64,000 nucleotides of DNA from CADCVT01 sp036389155 (GCA_036389155.1 DASVQN010000056.1:62001-126000), one strand, 5' to 3'; counted from the stretch's first letter, positions 8,181-16,216 are shown. Notes: generated by a model not told the origin, from the letters alone. Translations and numbers: made by a program.

Positions 8181-8857
8181 GCAGCTCCTCGCGCATCGTC
8201 GTCGAACGCCATGACGTCGTGACCCTCGTGCGCATGGACCACGACGACAACCGGCTTCATCCGGATCTGCTCGACGGCGTGAACTCGGTCCTCGACGAGC
8301 TCGAGGCCGGTGCCGAGCCCGCCGCTCTCGTGCTCACCGGATCCGGCAAGTTCTTCTCGAATGGCCTGGATCTCGACTACATGTCGAGCCACCCGGACGA
8401 CTCCGAACGGACACTCGCGCGCGTACACGCCCTCCTCGCGCGCGTGCTCACGCTCCCGGTGCCGGCGGTTGCGGCGCTCAACGGGCATGCGTTCGCGGCC
8501 GGCGCGATGCTCGCGCTTGCCTTTGATCAAGCGGTGATGCGCGAGGATCGTGGCTTCTTCTGCCTGCCCGAGGTGGACCTCGGCCTCCCGTTCACCCCTG
8601 GGATGAACGCGCTCATCACCGCGCGCCTGACGCCCGCGGTAGCGCACGAGGCGATGCTCACGGGCCGCCGCTACGGCGGACCTGACGCGCTGGCTGCCGG
8701 GATCGTCGCGGAGGTTGCGCCGGAAGGCGCAGTGGTCGAACGCGCGGTCGTCCGCGCACAAGCGCTGGCGGGCAAGTCGCGTTCCGCGGTCTCCGCCATC
8801 AAACGCGGCCTCTATGGGGCGCCGGTGGCTCTGCTCGACCCGGGGCAGACCGCGTGA
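8177..8857 (+). CDS. Second enoyl-CoA hydratase/isomerase family protein
   Basis: The 226-residue product is a shorter crotonase. It has TGSGKFFSNGLDLDYM (first oxyanion hole) at about 54-69 and NGHAFAAGAMLALAFD (second) at about 99-114, followed by PEVDLGLPFTPGMNALI, typical of the Delta3,Delta2-enoyl-CoA isomerase-like branch. The ATG overlaps the preceding crotonase stop by four bases. It is probably the partner enzyme for the first crotonase, shifting or hydrating the double bond. The gene ends just before a palindromic operator that starts a different regulon. Confidence 0.88.
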   Translation: MSSSSRIVVERHDVVTLVRMDHDDNRLHPDLLDGVNSVLDELEAGAEPAALVLTGSGKFFSNGLDLDYMSSHPDDSERTLARVHALLARVLTLPVPAVAALNGHAFAAGAMLALAFDQAVMREDRGFFCLPEVDLGLPFTPGMNALITARLTPAVAHEAMLTGRRYGGPDALAAGIVAEVAPEGAVVERAVVRAQALAGKSRSAVSAIKRGLYGAPVALLDPGQTA

Positions 8858-8881
8858 GTCGGGGTCGCTGACGGTCATCGC

Positions 8882-8914
8882 TTGACATGATCACGTATCT
8901 AGGTGATCATGTCA
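8882..8914 (+). promoter_or_regulatory. Promoter fully overlapped by a palindromic MarR-type operator
   Basis: The half-site TGACATGATCAC (8883-8894) is repeated as its exact reverse complement at 8903-8914, with an eight-base spacer. A TTGACA -35 (8882-8887) and a GATCAT -10 (8905-8910) separated by 17 bases lie inside the palindrome, so a bound repressor would cover the promoter. The same half-site occurs at 12906 and 13479 around the MarR gene at 12940, the likely regulator. It drives the 8961-10446 gene pair. Confidence 0.78.
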
Positions 8915-8960
8915 CGTACTAAGCAGCCGCTACGCGGCGATCGACGATCTGGAGGTACGT

Positions 8961-9431
8961 ATGTCCCACGAGACCCGCGCTGCGCGGAGCGCATCCTTCC
9001 GCGCCACCGTGATCGTGCTGGCCGCCGTGGCGGCCGGCATCGTCTGGCTCGCCTTCGACCCGATCGGAGGCATGGACCTCCAGCAGCCCACCTTCGACAC
9101 CGCGAAGCAGCCGACCGGCCTCGGTCTCGATGCGGTGCTCGCCGCGAGCCTCGCCGGCGGCATGGTCGGCTGGGCCGCGCTCGCCGTGCTCGAACGCCTG
9201 ACTGCGCACCCGGCGCGCAACTGGACGATCCTCGCTCTCGCCGCGCTCCTCGTCTCACTCGGGGGGCCGCTGAACGGCGACGGCATCACGACCGGCAACC
9301 GCCTGGTGCTCGTTCTGATGCACCTCGTCGTGGGCGGCGTGCTGGTCGGCGGCCTGCGAGGCGGCGCCGTCTCGCGACGTCCCGCGACCGCGCGGCCGCT
9401 CGCGGCGGCGGCGTCCGCACGCAAGCGGTAG
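8961..9431 (+). CDS. Four-helix membrane protein (DUF6069-like)
   Basis: This 156-residue protein has four hydrophobic segments, at about 12-31 (ATVIVLAAVAAGIVWLAF), 52-73, 83-98 and 110-131. It has charged ends and no cysteine or metal motif. The arrangement and the preceding PIGGMDLQQPTFD loop resemble the DUF6069 family of actinobacterial membrane proteins of unknown function. A GGAGG site seven bases upstream supports ATG 8961. It is the first gene behind the palindromic operator and is followed by the NAD(P)-binding epimerase-like gene, so both belong to the TGACATGATCAC regulon. Confidence 0.72.
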   Translation: MSHETRAARSASFRATVIVLAAVAAGIVWLAFDPIGGMDLQQPTFDTAKQPTGLGLDAVLAASLAGGMVGWAALAVLERLTAHPARNWTILALAALLVSLGGPLNGDGITTGNRLVLVLMHLVVGGVLVGGLRGGAVSRRPATARPLAAAASARKR

Positions 9432-9474
9432 GCAGGCGTCACTCGTTCCACCCGAACCTCAGGAGGTGAATCTC

Positions 9475-10446
9475 ATGCGTGTTCTCGTCGCCGGCGCCAC
9501 GGGGGCCATCGGGCGCATCCTCGTCCCGCGTGCCCTCGACGCGGGTCACGACGTCGTCGCTCTGTCACGCTCGAAGCATCGCCTGCCGAGCGGCTGGGAC
9601 GTCGAGCATCACAGCGTCGACGTCCTCGACGGAGACAAGGTCGCGAGCATCGTGAAGCAGACGCGGCCCGATGCGATCGTCGACCTCCTCACGGCTATCC
9701 CGAGCGAGGTCAACCCGAAGAGGCTGGCCACCGACTTCGCCGACACGAACCGACTGCGGACGCTGGGGACCGCGCACCTGCTGCGGGCCGCCCGTGACGC
9801 CGGCGTCGGTCAGTACGTCGGCGAGAGCATCGCCTTCGTCTACCGGCCGGCCGAGGGCCTGGCGGCCGAGTCGGACCCCGTCTGGGGGCTCGACGCGCCG
9901 CGCGAGTTCCGGCCCGTCCTCGAGGCCGTCTACGCGAAGGAGAAGGCCATCCAGCAGCACCGCGGCATCGTCCTGCGCCTCGGCCACCTCTGCGGACCCG
10001 GGACGGCCTTCGGCGACGGCGGCGCGATGTTCCGGGCGATCAAGGATCGCAGGCTGCCGATCGTCGGGAACGGTGGCGGCACGTTCTCGTTCCTGCCGGT
10101 GCAGGAAGCTGCCGAGGCGTTCCTGCTCGCGCTGCCGGTCGAGGGGCCGGCCATCCTCAACGTCGTCGACAACGCACCCGTCACTGCGCGCGAGTGGATC
10201 CCCGCGCTCGCGGACGACCTTGGCGCGAAGAAGCCGAGCCGGGTGCCGAGCTTCGTCGCTCGCGCGTTCATCGGGTCCTACGGCGTCATGTTCATGACGC
10301 GGATGAGGGGCGCGGACAATGCGGCCGCGCGCGAGCGGCTCGGCTGGACGCCGAAGGCCGACTGGCGGACCGCGATGCTCGGCAGCGGCGGGGCCCCGGG
10401 CCCGGTGGGCTCGGGACGTCGTGCCGCGACCGCGGCGACGCGCTAG
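9475..10446 (+). CDS. NAD(P)-dependent epimerase/reductase (extended SDR-like)
   Basis: The 323-residue protein opens with the Rossmann motif VLVAGATGAIGRIL (GxxGxxG at 7-13). Mid-sequence it has a YAKEK (YxxxK) pair at about 150 in the segment AVYAKEKAIQQHRGIVLRLG, typical of atypical/extended short-chain dehydrogenases. ATG 9475 is chosen over an upstream in-frame GTG at 9466 because AGGAGGTG lies six bases before it. The gene sits 43 bases after the membrane-protein gene in the same operator-controlled unit. It probably reduces or epimerises a small metabolite; substrate unknown. Confidence 0.87.
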   Translation: MRVLVAGATGAIGRILVPRALDAGHDVVALSRSKHRLPSGWDVEHHSVDVLDGDKVASIVKQTRPDAIVDLLTAIPSEVNPKRLATDFADTNRLRTLGTAHLLRAARDAGVGQYVGESIAFVYRPAEGLAAESDPVWGLDAPREFRPVLEAVYAKEKAIQQHRGIVLRLGHLCGPGTAFGDGGAMFRAIKDRRLPIVGNGGGTFSFLPVQEAAEAFLLALPVEGPAILNVVDNAPVTAREWIPALADDLGAKKPSRVPSFVARAFIGSYGVMFMTRMRGADNAAARERLGWTPKADWRTAMLGSGGAPGPVGSGRRAATAATR

Positions 10447-10458
10447 CAGGGGCGTACC

Positions 10459-10490
10459 CGCCGGGGCGCGGTGACGAGCCCGCCCCGGCG
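10459..10490. terminator. GC-rich hairpin between convergent genes
   Basis: CGCCGGGGCG at 10459-10468 pairs perfectly with CGCCCCGGCG at 10481-10490 across a 12-base loop. It lies between the SDR gene and the convergent TetR gene, so it probably terminates both, although no T-run follows. Confidence 0.6.
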
Positions 10491-10519
10491 GCCGGCCGCG
10501 GCATCCATTCCGAGGTACG

Positions 10520-11161
10520 TCAGCTACGGCCGCTGCCGCCGCTCGCCGGCAGGGTCAGGTAGCGCTGCACCGCCGGGGCGACGAGGCGCGCGATCTCCTC
10601 GGCAGACGCGGAGGCGAGCGGCTCGAGCCTGACGATGTAGCGGCCGAAGCCCAGGCCCACGAGGTGTGACCCGGCGGCCTGCGCCCGCAGCCGCCCGTCG
10701 GGCACGCCGAGGGCCTCTGCCACGGGCCCGAGAAGCTGGCCGTCGACGAGCTCGCGCAGGCGGCGCGCCGCCGCCTCGTTCGTGGTTGCGGATCGCACGA
10801 GCGCGACCATCTGCGGGCCGATCGCCGGATCGTCCCAGAGGCGCAGGAACGTCATGACGATCCGTCGCCCGATACCAGCTCGCGGGCCTGAGACGATCGC
10901 CTCGACGGCTTCAGACGAGTCGAACGGCAGTTCCATCGCGGCGGCGAACAGCTCGTCCTTGCTGCCGAAGAACTGGAGGACGAGCGCCGGATCGACACCG
11001 GCCCGCCCCGCTATCTCCCGGATGCTGGCGCCGGCATAGCCATGTTCGGCGAACGTCGCACGCGCGCCGGCCAGCACGTCGGCCCGCGTGGTGCTCGGGC
11101 CCGGGCGTCGGCCGCGCGGGCGCGCGGGCGTCCGCGTGGATCGGCTCCTCTCAGGACTCAA
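10520..11161 (-). CDS. TetR-family transcriptional regulator
   Basis: The 213-residue protein has an Arg/Pro-rich N-terminal tail, then the TetR HTH at about 27-75 (FAEHGYAGASIREIAGRAGV, then VLQFFGSKDELFAAAM). A helical effector-binding domain with the TetR_C-like LRLWDDPAIGPQMVALVRSA segment follows. The start appears to be TTG at 11161; the exact start is uncertain. It is divergent from the DHA2 exporter at 11241. The 79-base interval contains an inverted repeat, so it is most likely the repressor of that exporter and of itself. Confidence 0.88.
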   Translation of the reverse strand: MSPERSRSTRTPARPRGRRPGPSTTRADVLAGARATFAEHGYAGASIREIAGRAGVDPALVLQFFGSKDELFAAAMELPFDSSEAVEAIVSGPRAGIGRRIVMTFLRLWDDPAIGPQMVALVRSATTNEAAARRLRELVDGQLLGPVAEALGVPDGRLRAQAAGSHLVGLGFGRYIVRLEPLASASAEEIARLVAPAVQRYLTLPASGGSGRS

Positions 11162-11198
11162 GGCCGATCCAGATTAGTCGCGGCAACGGCGTGGTAAA

Positions 11199-11218
11199 AT
11201 ATCATCGCTAGTTGATAT
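11199..11218. promoter_or_regulatory. Inverted-repeat operator between TetR and exporter genes
   Basis: ATATCA (11199-11204) and TGATAT (11213-11218) form an inverted repeat with an eight-base centre. It is A/T-rich against a strongly GC-rich background and centred in the divergent interval between the TetR gene and the exporter gene. This is the expected place for a TetR operator. Confidence 0.6.
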
Positions 11219-11240
11219 ACGCGATGTGAGGAGGTGTTCC

Positions 11241-12836
11241 ATGCGCACGAGATGGTCCACGCTGCTGGCGGTCTGCGTCGGCACGTTCATGCTGCTTCTG
11301 GACGTCTCGGTGGTCATGGTCGCGCTGCCCTCGATCCAGGGCTCTCTCGGCGCGACCTTCAGCGAGGTGCAGTGGGTCGTCGATGCCTACGCGCTCACCC
11401 TCGCCGCCACGCTGCTGACCGCGGGATCGCTCGCGGATCGGTACGGCCATCGCCGGTTCTATCTGCTCGGGCTCGCGCTGTTCGCCGGCGCGTCGCTCCT
11501 GTGCGGGCTGGCGCAGTCGCCGCTCATGCTGATCTTGACGCGCGGCCTGCAGGGCATCGGCGGAGCGATCATGTTCAGTACGGCGCTCGGCCTGCTCGGG
11601 CACCACTACCGCGGGGCCGACCGCAAGATCGCGTTCGCGGTGTGGGGTGCGACGACGGGCTTGGCTCTGGCCCTCGGCCCGCTCGCGGGCGGACTGCTGA
11701 TCGACGCGCTCGATTGGCGCTGGATCTTCCTCGTCAACGTCCCGATCGCGTTCCTCGCCTCAGCGCTGACGAGGACCGGTGTGAGCGAGACGCGCGAGGT
11801 ACCCGCCGGGGGCCTCGACTGGCTGGGCTTCGTCACGTTCAGCGGCGCGCTCGGCGGCCTGGTCTACGGCCTGATCCGCGGGACGCCCGACGGCTGGACG
11901 TCGGGTGGCGTGCTCACGGGGCTGATCGCCGCGCCGATCCTACTCGGGGCCTTCGCCCTGGCCGAGCTCAGAGCGGAGAGCCCGATGTTCGAGCTGCGAC
12001 TGCTGCGCAAGCCCGCCTTCGCCGGCGCCTCCGTCGCCGCGTTCGTCACCAACGCGACGCTTCCCGCGCTCGTCCTCTACCTCGTCGTCTACCTCCAGCA
12101 GGTCCTCGGTTACGACGCGCTCCAGACCGGTGTCCGGCTCCTCGTCCTCTCCGGCGGCATTGCCGTCGGCGGGATCGCGAGCGGCCGCCTCTCCGAGCAC
12201 GTGCCGCCGCGAGCGCCGCTCGCTGCGGGCCTGACGCTCGCCGGCGTCGGGCTGCTGCTCATGCGGGGCCTGACCGCGACGTCGGGGTGGAACGACCTCG
12301 TCCCCGGCCTGCTCGTGTCGGGGTTCGGCATGGGCCTCGTCAACCCCGCGCTCGCCTCGCTCGCGGTCGACGTCGTCGGGGCGGGCCACAGCGGGATGGG
12401 GGCCGGCATCAACACCACGTTCCGGCAGGTCGGGATCGCCACGGGCATCGCCGGGCTCGGCTCGGTCTTCATCGACCGCGTCGGGGCGGCGACCGACGCC
12501 GGCCTGTCCCGCCTCGGCTCGGTCCCGGCTGACATGGCGACGCGCGTCGCCGACGGCTTGAGCTCGGGTCGCGCCGCCGAGACCCTCGGGTCGCTCCCGC
12601 CGTCGATCCGGGCACAGGCGCAGGAGGTAGCGCGAGGCGCGGTCGCGACGGGCCTCAACGACATCTTCCTCATCGCCGCGGTGGTCGCCTTCGCCGGCGC
12701 GCTCGCGTCCCTCCTGCTCGTGCGGAGCCGTGACGTGGCGCCGGCCCGCGACACCGCCGGCCCGGCACGCCCGGACGTCGGCACGGGCCTACGGCGTCGC
12801 AGTACCGCCGGCGTGCCCGCGGCCGGGAGCCGCTGA
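11241..12836 (+). CDS. DHA2-type MFS drug exporter
   Basis: This 531-residue, 14-helix transporter begins MRTRWSTLLAVCVGTFMLLL and carries LDVSVVMVALP in helix 1, the ADRYGHRRFYLLG motif A, and the DWRWIFLVNVP segment typical of EmrB/QacA pumps. ATG 11241 has AGGAGGTG seven bases upstream, which favours it over the earlier in-frame codon at 11226. It is divergent from, and probably repressed by, the TetR protein at 10520. Export substrate unknown. The C-terminal 30 residues are a charged cytoplasmic tail. Confidence 0.9.
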   Translation: MRTRWSTLLAVCVGTFMLLLDVSVVMVALPSIQGSLGATFSEVQWVVDAYALTLAATLLTAGSLADRYGHRRFYLLGLALFAGASLLCGLAQSPLMLILTRGLQGIGGAIMFSTALGLLGHHYRGADRKIAFAVWGATTGLALALGPLAGGLLIDALDWRWIFLVNVPIAFLASALTRTGVSETREVPAGGLDWLGFVTFSGALGGLVYGLIRGTPDGWTSGGVLTGLIAAPILLGAFALAELRAESPMFELRLLRKPAFAGASVAAFVTNATLPALVLYLVVYLQQVLGYDALQTGVRLLVLSGGIAVGGIASGRLSEHVPPRAPLAAGLTLAGVGLLLMRGLTATSGWNDLVPGLLVSGFGMGLVNPALASLAVDVVGAGHSGMGAGINTTFRQVGIATGIAGLGSVFIDRVGAATDAGLSRLGSVPADMATRVADGLSSGRAAETLGSLPPSIRAQAQEVARGAVATGLNDIFLIAAVVAFAGALASLLLVRSRDVAPARDTAGPARPDVGTGLRRRSTAGVPAAGSR

Positions 12837-12904
12837 CGGGGACTGCCGCCACGCGAACTCGCCGCTCGGCCCTGTCGCGTGGCGGCTTCCCCCAGCCGCA
12901 ACGC

Positions 12905-12939
12905 GTGACATGATCACGTTGTTTGGCTACACTTCGCGC
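12905..12939 (+). promoter_or_regulatory. Autoregulated, probably leaderless marR promoter
   Basis: GTGACA (12905-12910) and TACACT (12928-12933) are separated by 17 bases, and the ATG at 12940 follows only six bases after the -10. Transcription would start at or next to the ATG, giving a leaderless message. The half-site TGACATGATCAC occupies 12906-12917, overlapping the -35, so the regulator probably represses itself through one half-site. Confidence 0.62.
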
Positions 12940-13401
12940 ATGCCCGAGCGAGAGGACTCCCTCACCGTGCCCCAGGCGCTCGGCCGGATGCGCGTCGCGC
13001 TCGACGACTCGTTCGACCGCGTCAGCCAGGCTCTGGGCCTGAGCGCGCAGCAGGCGGAGCTGCTGTGCGCCGCGATGCGGCCGGCCGCCGTCGGCGACCT
13101 CGCGCGGGCGCTGCGATGCGACCGGTCGAACGTCACCCGGTTGGCTGACCGAGCCGCGCGCCGTGGCCTGATCACGCGCCGGCAGGGAGACGCCGACGGT
13201 CGGGTCAAGGTGATCGAGTTGAGTCCGCAAGGCCGCGAGCTCGCCGAGCAGTTCATCGCCGCGCTCGAGGCCGAGCTGGCCGACCTGCTCGCGACGTGGA
13301 GCCCGCACCGGCACCGGATGGCGGTCGGCGTCCTCGAGGAGCTGTCCGCCGGCCTGGAGCGCCGCGGAGCGACCGGCTCCGCCCTCCCCGCGGCAAGCTG
13401 A
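12940..13401 (+). CDS. MarR-family regulator of the TGACATGATCAC sites
   Basis: The 153-residue protein has the MarR winged helix: QQAELLCAAMRP, VGDLARALRCDRSNVTRLADRAARRGLITRR (recognition helix and wing) and a DGRVKVIELSPQGREL wing strand, then C-terminal dimer helices. No cysteine cluster typical of redox sensing is obvious apart from two Cys near the HTH (LLCAAM and LRCDRS). ATG 12940 is chosen because a promoter ends six bases before it. Its own promoter and two flanking operons carry the same operator half-site, so it is the likely master repressor. Confidence 0.86.
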   Translation: MPEREDSLTVPQALGRMRVALDDSFDRVSQALGLSAQQAELLCAAMRPAAVGDLARALRCDRSNVTRLADRAARRGLITRRQGDADGRVKVIELSPQGRELAEQFIAALEAELADLLATWSPHRHRMAVGVLEELSAGLERRGATGSALPAAS

Positions 13402-13477
13402 CGTCGCGAGTCGTTCGCAGGGTGCGCCGGAAGCGGCCGCACGGACGCATGCCTGCGTCTGTGCGCTCTCTTCCTAC

Positions 13478-13510
13478 TTGACATGATCACGCATATGCGT
13501 GATCATGTCA
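13478..13510 (+). promoter_or_regulatory. Perfect 32-base palindromic operator/promoter
   Basis: The half-site TGACATGATCACGCAT (13479-13494) is followed directly by its exact reverse complement (13495-13510). TTGACA (13478-13483) and GATCAT (13501-13506) with 17-base spacing form the promoter inside it, exactly as at 8882-8910. It drives the YceI-FMN reductase operon. Confidence 0.82.
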
Positions 13511-13543
13511 CCTACCTTGTGCCCTCGATCCAGGAGGTCTCGC

Positions 13544-14089
13544 ATGAGCGCCACCACGTCGTACACGTCGATTCCGGCGGGTACGTGGAAGGTCGATCCG
13601 ACGCACTCGAACGTGGGCTTCGAGGTCGACTACGTCGCGGGCGTGTTCCGCGGCGACTTCGAGCCGTTCGACGCGACGCTCGAGGCAAGCGAGAGCGGCG
13701 AGTTGAGCTTGCGCGGCTCCGCCGAGGTGGGCGCGATCCGCGTCCGCAGCCCGCAGCTGGCCGGACACCTTCAGTCACCGGACTTCTTCGACGCGTCGCG
13801 CACGCCGCTGCTCGAGTTCACGTCCGACCGCATCGAGGTCGACGGCGACCGGATCCGCGTCAGCGGCAAGCTCACCATCCGCGGGGTCGAGCGGCCGGTA
13901 CGGCTGTTCGGATCGATCAGCGGGCCGACCCAGCACTTCATGGGCCACACGATGGTCGCGATGGAGTTGAGCGCGATGATCGACCGCACGGACTTCGGCC
14001 TCACCTGGAACCAGCGGCTGCCGAACGGCGGCATGGCCCTGGCCGACGACGTGCGCATCAACGCGACCCTGTACTTCTCGGAGGGGTAG
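13544..14089 (+). CDS. YceI-family lipid/quinone-binding protein
   Basis: This 181-residue protein has the YceI pattern: GTWKVDPTHSNVGFEVDY near the N-terminus, a SPDFFDASRTPLLEFTS block mid-sequence and DRTDFGLTWNQRLPNGGMALADDVRI at the end. YceI proteins form a lipocalin-like barrel that binds isoprenoid chains. There is no signal peptide, so this one is probably cytoplasmic, as is common in actinobacteria. ATG 13544 has AGGAGGT five bases upstream. It is the first gene after the palindromic operator and probably handles quinone-like ligands together with the reductases downstream. Confidence 0.88.
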   Translation: MSATTSYTSIPAGTWKVDPTHSNVGFEVDYVAGVFRGDFEPFDATLEASESGELSLRGSAEVGAIRVRSPQLAGHLQSPDFFDASRTPLLEFTSDRIEVDGDRIRVSGKLTIRGVERPVRLFGSISGPTQHFMGHTMVAMELSAMIDRTDFGLTWNQRLPNGGMALADDVRINATLYFSEG

Positions 14090-14093
14090 CACG

Positions 14094-14657
14094 ATGCGCG
14101 TCCTCGGCATCTGCGGCAGCCTGCGCAAGGAGTCGTGGACTCGCAAGGCGCTCGAGGCGGCGCGGAACCTCGTGCCACCGGACGCCGAGATCGAGCTCTA
14201 CGACGACCTCAGGTCGCTGCCGCCCTACGACGAAGATGAGGATCGCCTGCCGGCGCACCCTGCCGTCCGCCGGTTGCGGGACGCCATCGCGGCCGCCGAC
14301 GCCGTCCTCGTGGTGACCCCCGAGTACAACGGCTCGGTCCCGGGCGTGCTGAAGAACGCGCTGGACTGGGCATCTCGGCCGTTTCCCGAGAACTGCCTGC
14401 GCGACAAGCCCGTCGCAGCGGTGGCCGGCAGCCCCAGCCCGTTCGGCGCGGTGTGGGCGCAGGCCGACCTCAGGCGGATCCTGGGGATCTGCCGCGCGCG
14501 TGTCGTCGACCGCGAGGTCGCGCTCGCGCACCTGCCGGAGCGCTTCGCACCGGACGGCTCGCTCGAGCCCGACGCGGCCGAGCCCGTGCGTGACCTGCTG
14601 GCCGAGCTGGTGCGGGAGGCCGAGCACGATCAGATCGCGATGCAGGAGGCGGCGTGA
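14094..14657 (+). CDS. NADPH-dependent FMN reductase/quinone reductase
   Basis: The 187-residue flavodoxin-fold enzyme has the phosphate-binding motif LGICGSLRKESWTRKAL at 4-20 and the flavin-site motif TPEYNGSVPGVLKNALDW at about 77-94, both hallmarks of the NADPH:FMN/quinone/azo reductase family. It starts four bases after the YceI gene and its stop touches the next start, so it is in the same operon. It probably carries out two-electron reduction of quinones or flavin, fitting a MarR-controlled electrophile response. Specificity is inference. Confidence 0.9.
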   Translation: MRVLGICGSLRKESWTRKALEAARNLVPPDAEIELYDDLRSLPPYDEDEDRLPAHPAVRRLRDAIAAADAVLVVTPEYNGSVPGVLKNALDWASRPFPENCLRDKPVAAVAGSPSPFGAVWAQADLRRILGICRARVVDREVALAHLPERFAPDGSLEPDAAEPVRDLLAELVREAEHDQIAMQEAA

Positions 14658-15058
14658 TGAGTGTGTTCACCGAGGCGGAGCTCGCGTATCTGCACGGCGG
14701 CCGACGGCTCGGTCGTCTTGCCACCGTCGGCCGCGACGGCACGCCGCACGTCGTGCCCGTCGGCTGGACGCACAACCGCGCTCTCGACGCGATCGAGGTC
14801 GGCGGCCGCGAGTTCGAGCGCACGAAGAAGTTCAAGGACGTCGCCGCGACGCGCCGGGCGGCGATCGTCATCGACGACCTCGCGAGCACCAACCCGTGGC
14901 GCCCGCGCGCCGTCGAGGTCCGGGGCCGCGCGGAGGCGGTGACCGAGCCGATCCCGCTCATTCGCATCTACCCCGAGCGGATCGTCTCGTGGGGGCTCGG
15001 AGTTCCGCGCAGCGCCCGCACCGTCGGCGAGACCGGCCCGCAGGGCGAGGCGGCGTGA
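14657..15058 (+). CDS. PPOX-class F420-dependent oxidoreductase
   Basis: This 133-residue split-barrel protein contains RLGRLATVGRDGTPHVVPVGW at about 16-36, the signature of pyridoxamine-phosphate-oxidase-like F420/FMN binders, and RRAAIVIDDLASTNPWRPRAVEVRGRAE, typical of the F420 'Rv1155-like' group. ATG 14657 is favoured over an adjacent GTG because AGGAGG lies seven bases before it. It overlaps or abuts genes on both sides (TGATG junctions). It should reduce small electrophiles using F420 or FMN; cofactor choice is inferred. Confidence 0.85.
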   Translation: MSVFTEAELAYLHGGRRLGRLATVGRDGTPHVVPVGWTHNRALDAIEVGGREFERTKKFKDVAATRRAAIVIDDLASTNPWRPRAVEVRGRAEAVTEPIPLIRIYPERIVSWGLGVPRSARTVGETGPQGEAA

Positions 15059-15363
15059 TGGCCGTCGCCGTCCTGAGCGAGGTCGACGACGCGACGCTCG
15101 CCGTCTACCACGAGGTCAACCGTCGCCCCGAGCTCCGCGAGCCCGCCGCCGGGCACCTGTTCCACTGCGTGTCCGAGCTGCCCGGCGGTGGCTTGCGCGT
15201 CTTCGACGTGTGGGAGAGCGAGGACGCGTTTCGCCGGTATGAGCGCGAGGTGCTGGCGCCCACGGTCCTGGCGGTCACCGGCGGCCGGGTGGGCCCTCCG
15301 CGGCGCGAGATCCTGCCCGTGGCAGTCGTACGGGGGCTCGAGAAGGAGCGTCGCCGGACATGA
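15058..15363 (+). CDS. Small dimeric alpha/beta-barrel-like protein
   Basis: The 101-residue product (MAVAVLSEVDDATLAVYHEV, then AAGHLFHCVSELPGGGLRVFDVWES) resembles the antibiotic-biosynthesis-monooxygenase-like/dimeric alpha-beta barrel fold. A beta strand is followed by DVWESEDAFRRYEREVLAP, the common 'W(E/D)SxExxxRF' pattern. Such proteins act as cofactor-light oxygenases, heme-binding proteins or simple ligand-binding proteins. Its ATG shares one base with the previous stop, and its stop overlaps the next ATG. Same operator-controlled operon; precise role unknown. Confidence 0.65.
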   Translation: MAVAVLSEVDDATLAVYHEVNRRPELREPAAGHLFHCVSELPGGGLRVFDVWESEDAFRRYEREVLAPTVLAVTGGRVGPPRREILPVAVVRGLEKERRRT

Positions 15364-15791
15364 GCTTGGACGCTTCACTTGCGCCGCTCCTCGGGAGCTG
15401 GTCTGGCGAGGAGCAGCTGGCAGCGACACCATGGACGACGGCCGGCCTCGCCGCGGCGACGATCGAGTTCACCGAGGCGCCCGCAGGAGCGGTGCTGCAA
15501 CGATATCGCCAGGTTCGCGACGAGCAGGAGACGCTCGCAGGACTCGGAATCCTCGATCTGTCGGACGGGAACATCCGCCACTTCTGGTGGGACTCGCTCG
15601 GCCAGCAGCCCGATGGGCCCGCCATCGGCAGGGCGACGGACGGCGAGATCGTCGTAGAGCGCACCAGCGCGCGAGGAACCAACCGGACGCGCATGGTCGT
15701 CGATCGCGATCGGCTTGTGTACGAGGTTGCGTTCGCGCCTCCGGGCCAAGAGCCCCAGGTCGTCGTCTCGGGCCGGTACAGACGCGCGTAG
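15360..15791 (+). CDS. Lipocalin-like hypothetical protein (DUF1579/FABP-type)
   Basis: This 143-residue protein starts SLDASLAPLLGSWSGEEQLA and consists mainly of beta strands (AATIEFTEAPAGAVLQRYRQV, DGNIRHFWWDSLG, GEIVVERTSARGTNRTRMVV, LVYEVAFAPPG). This layout is typical of small FABP/heme-binding or DUF1579-like barrels that begin with a 'LxGxWxGxG' strand. No catalytic residues are evident. It is coupled to the preceding gene by an ATGA overlap and is the last gene of the MarR-controlled operon. Ligand unknown. Confidence 0.62.
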   Translation: MSLDASLAPLLGSWSGEEQLAATPWTTAGLAAATIEFTEAPAGAVLQRYRQVRDEQETLAGLGILDLSDGNIRHFWWDSLGQQPDGPAIGRATDGEIVVERTSARGTNRTRMVVDRDRLVYEVAFAPPGQEPQVVVSGRYRRA

Positions 15792-15834
15792 CTCAGGTCG
15801 CCCTCACGCGGTAGGGAAGCTTTAGGCTCGAGCC

Positions 15835-16182
15835 ATGCTCGTTCGATCGCTCGATGAAGTCAGAGTCAGCGCGACGGCGTGCCTGATCGAAGGCGAGACG
15901 CTTGCAGAATTCCTTCTGCCGGTGTCGTGCTTCGTGACCTCGTACGGACGCGACGCGGGGCCGGGGCCACACGTCCACCCCTATCCGGAGTTGTTCATCG
16001 TGCAGGACGGGCGGGCCACGTTCAGCGTCGGCGGCACCGATCGTGAGGTGGCGGCCGGACACTTCGTGGTCGTCCCGGCCGAGACCGTGCACTCGTTCCG
16101 CAACCCTGCCGACGCCGTGCTGCGCGTCGTCAGCGTCCAGCCCAGCCCGCGCGTCGAGCAGCGGTTCGTCGACGACGACTGA
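15835..16182 (+). CDS. Small cupin protein
   Basis: The 115-residue single-domain cupin has PGPHVHPYPELFIVQDGRAT (HxH plus E) at about 43-62 and AAGHFVVVPAETVHSFRN (second His) at about 78-95, so a metal site is complete. It starts with ATG 44 bases after the operon end and is convergent with the exporter gene at 16217. It probably binds a small molecule; no substrate can be given. Confidence 0.83.
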   Translation: MLVRSLDEVRVSATACLIEGETLAEFLLPVSCFVTSYGRDAGPGPHVHPYPELFIVQDGRATFSVGGTDREVAAGHFVVVPAETVHSFRNPADAVLRVVSVQPSPRVEQRFVDDD

Positions 16183-16216
16183 CGCGCGCGCCGGGCCGCC
16201 GCGGCATCCCGTCCGG

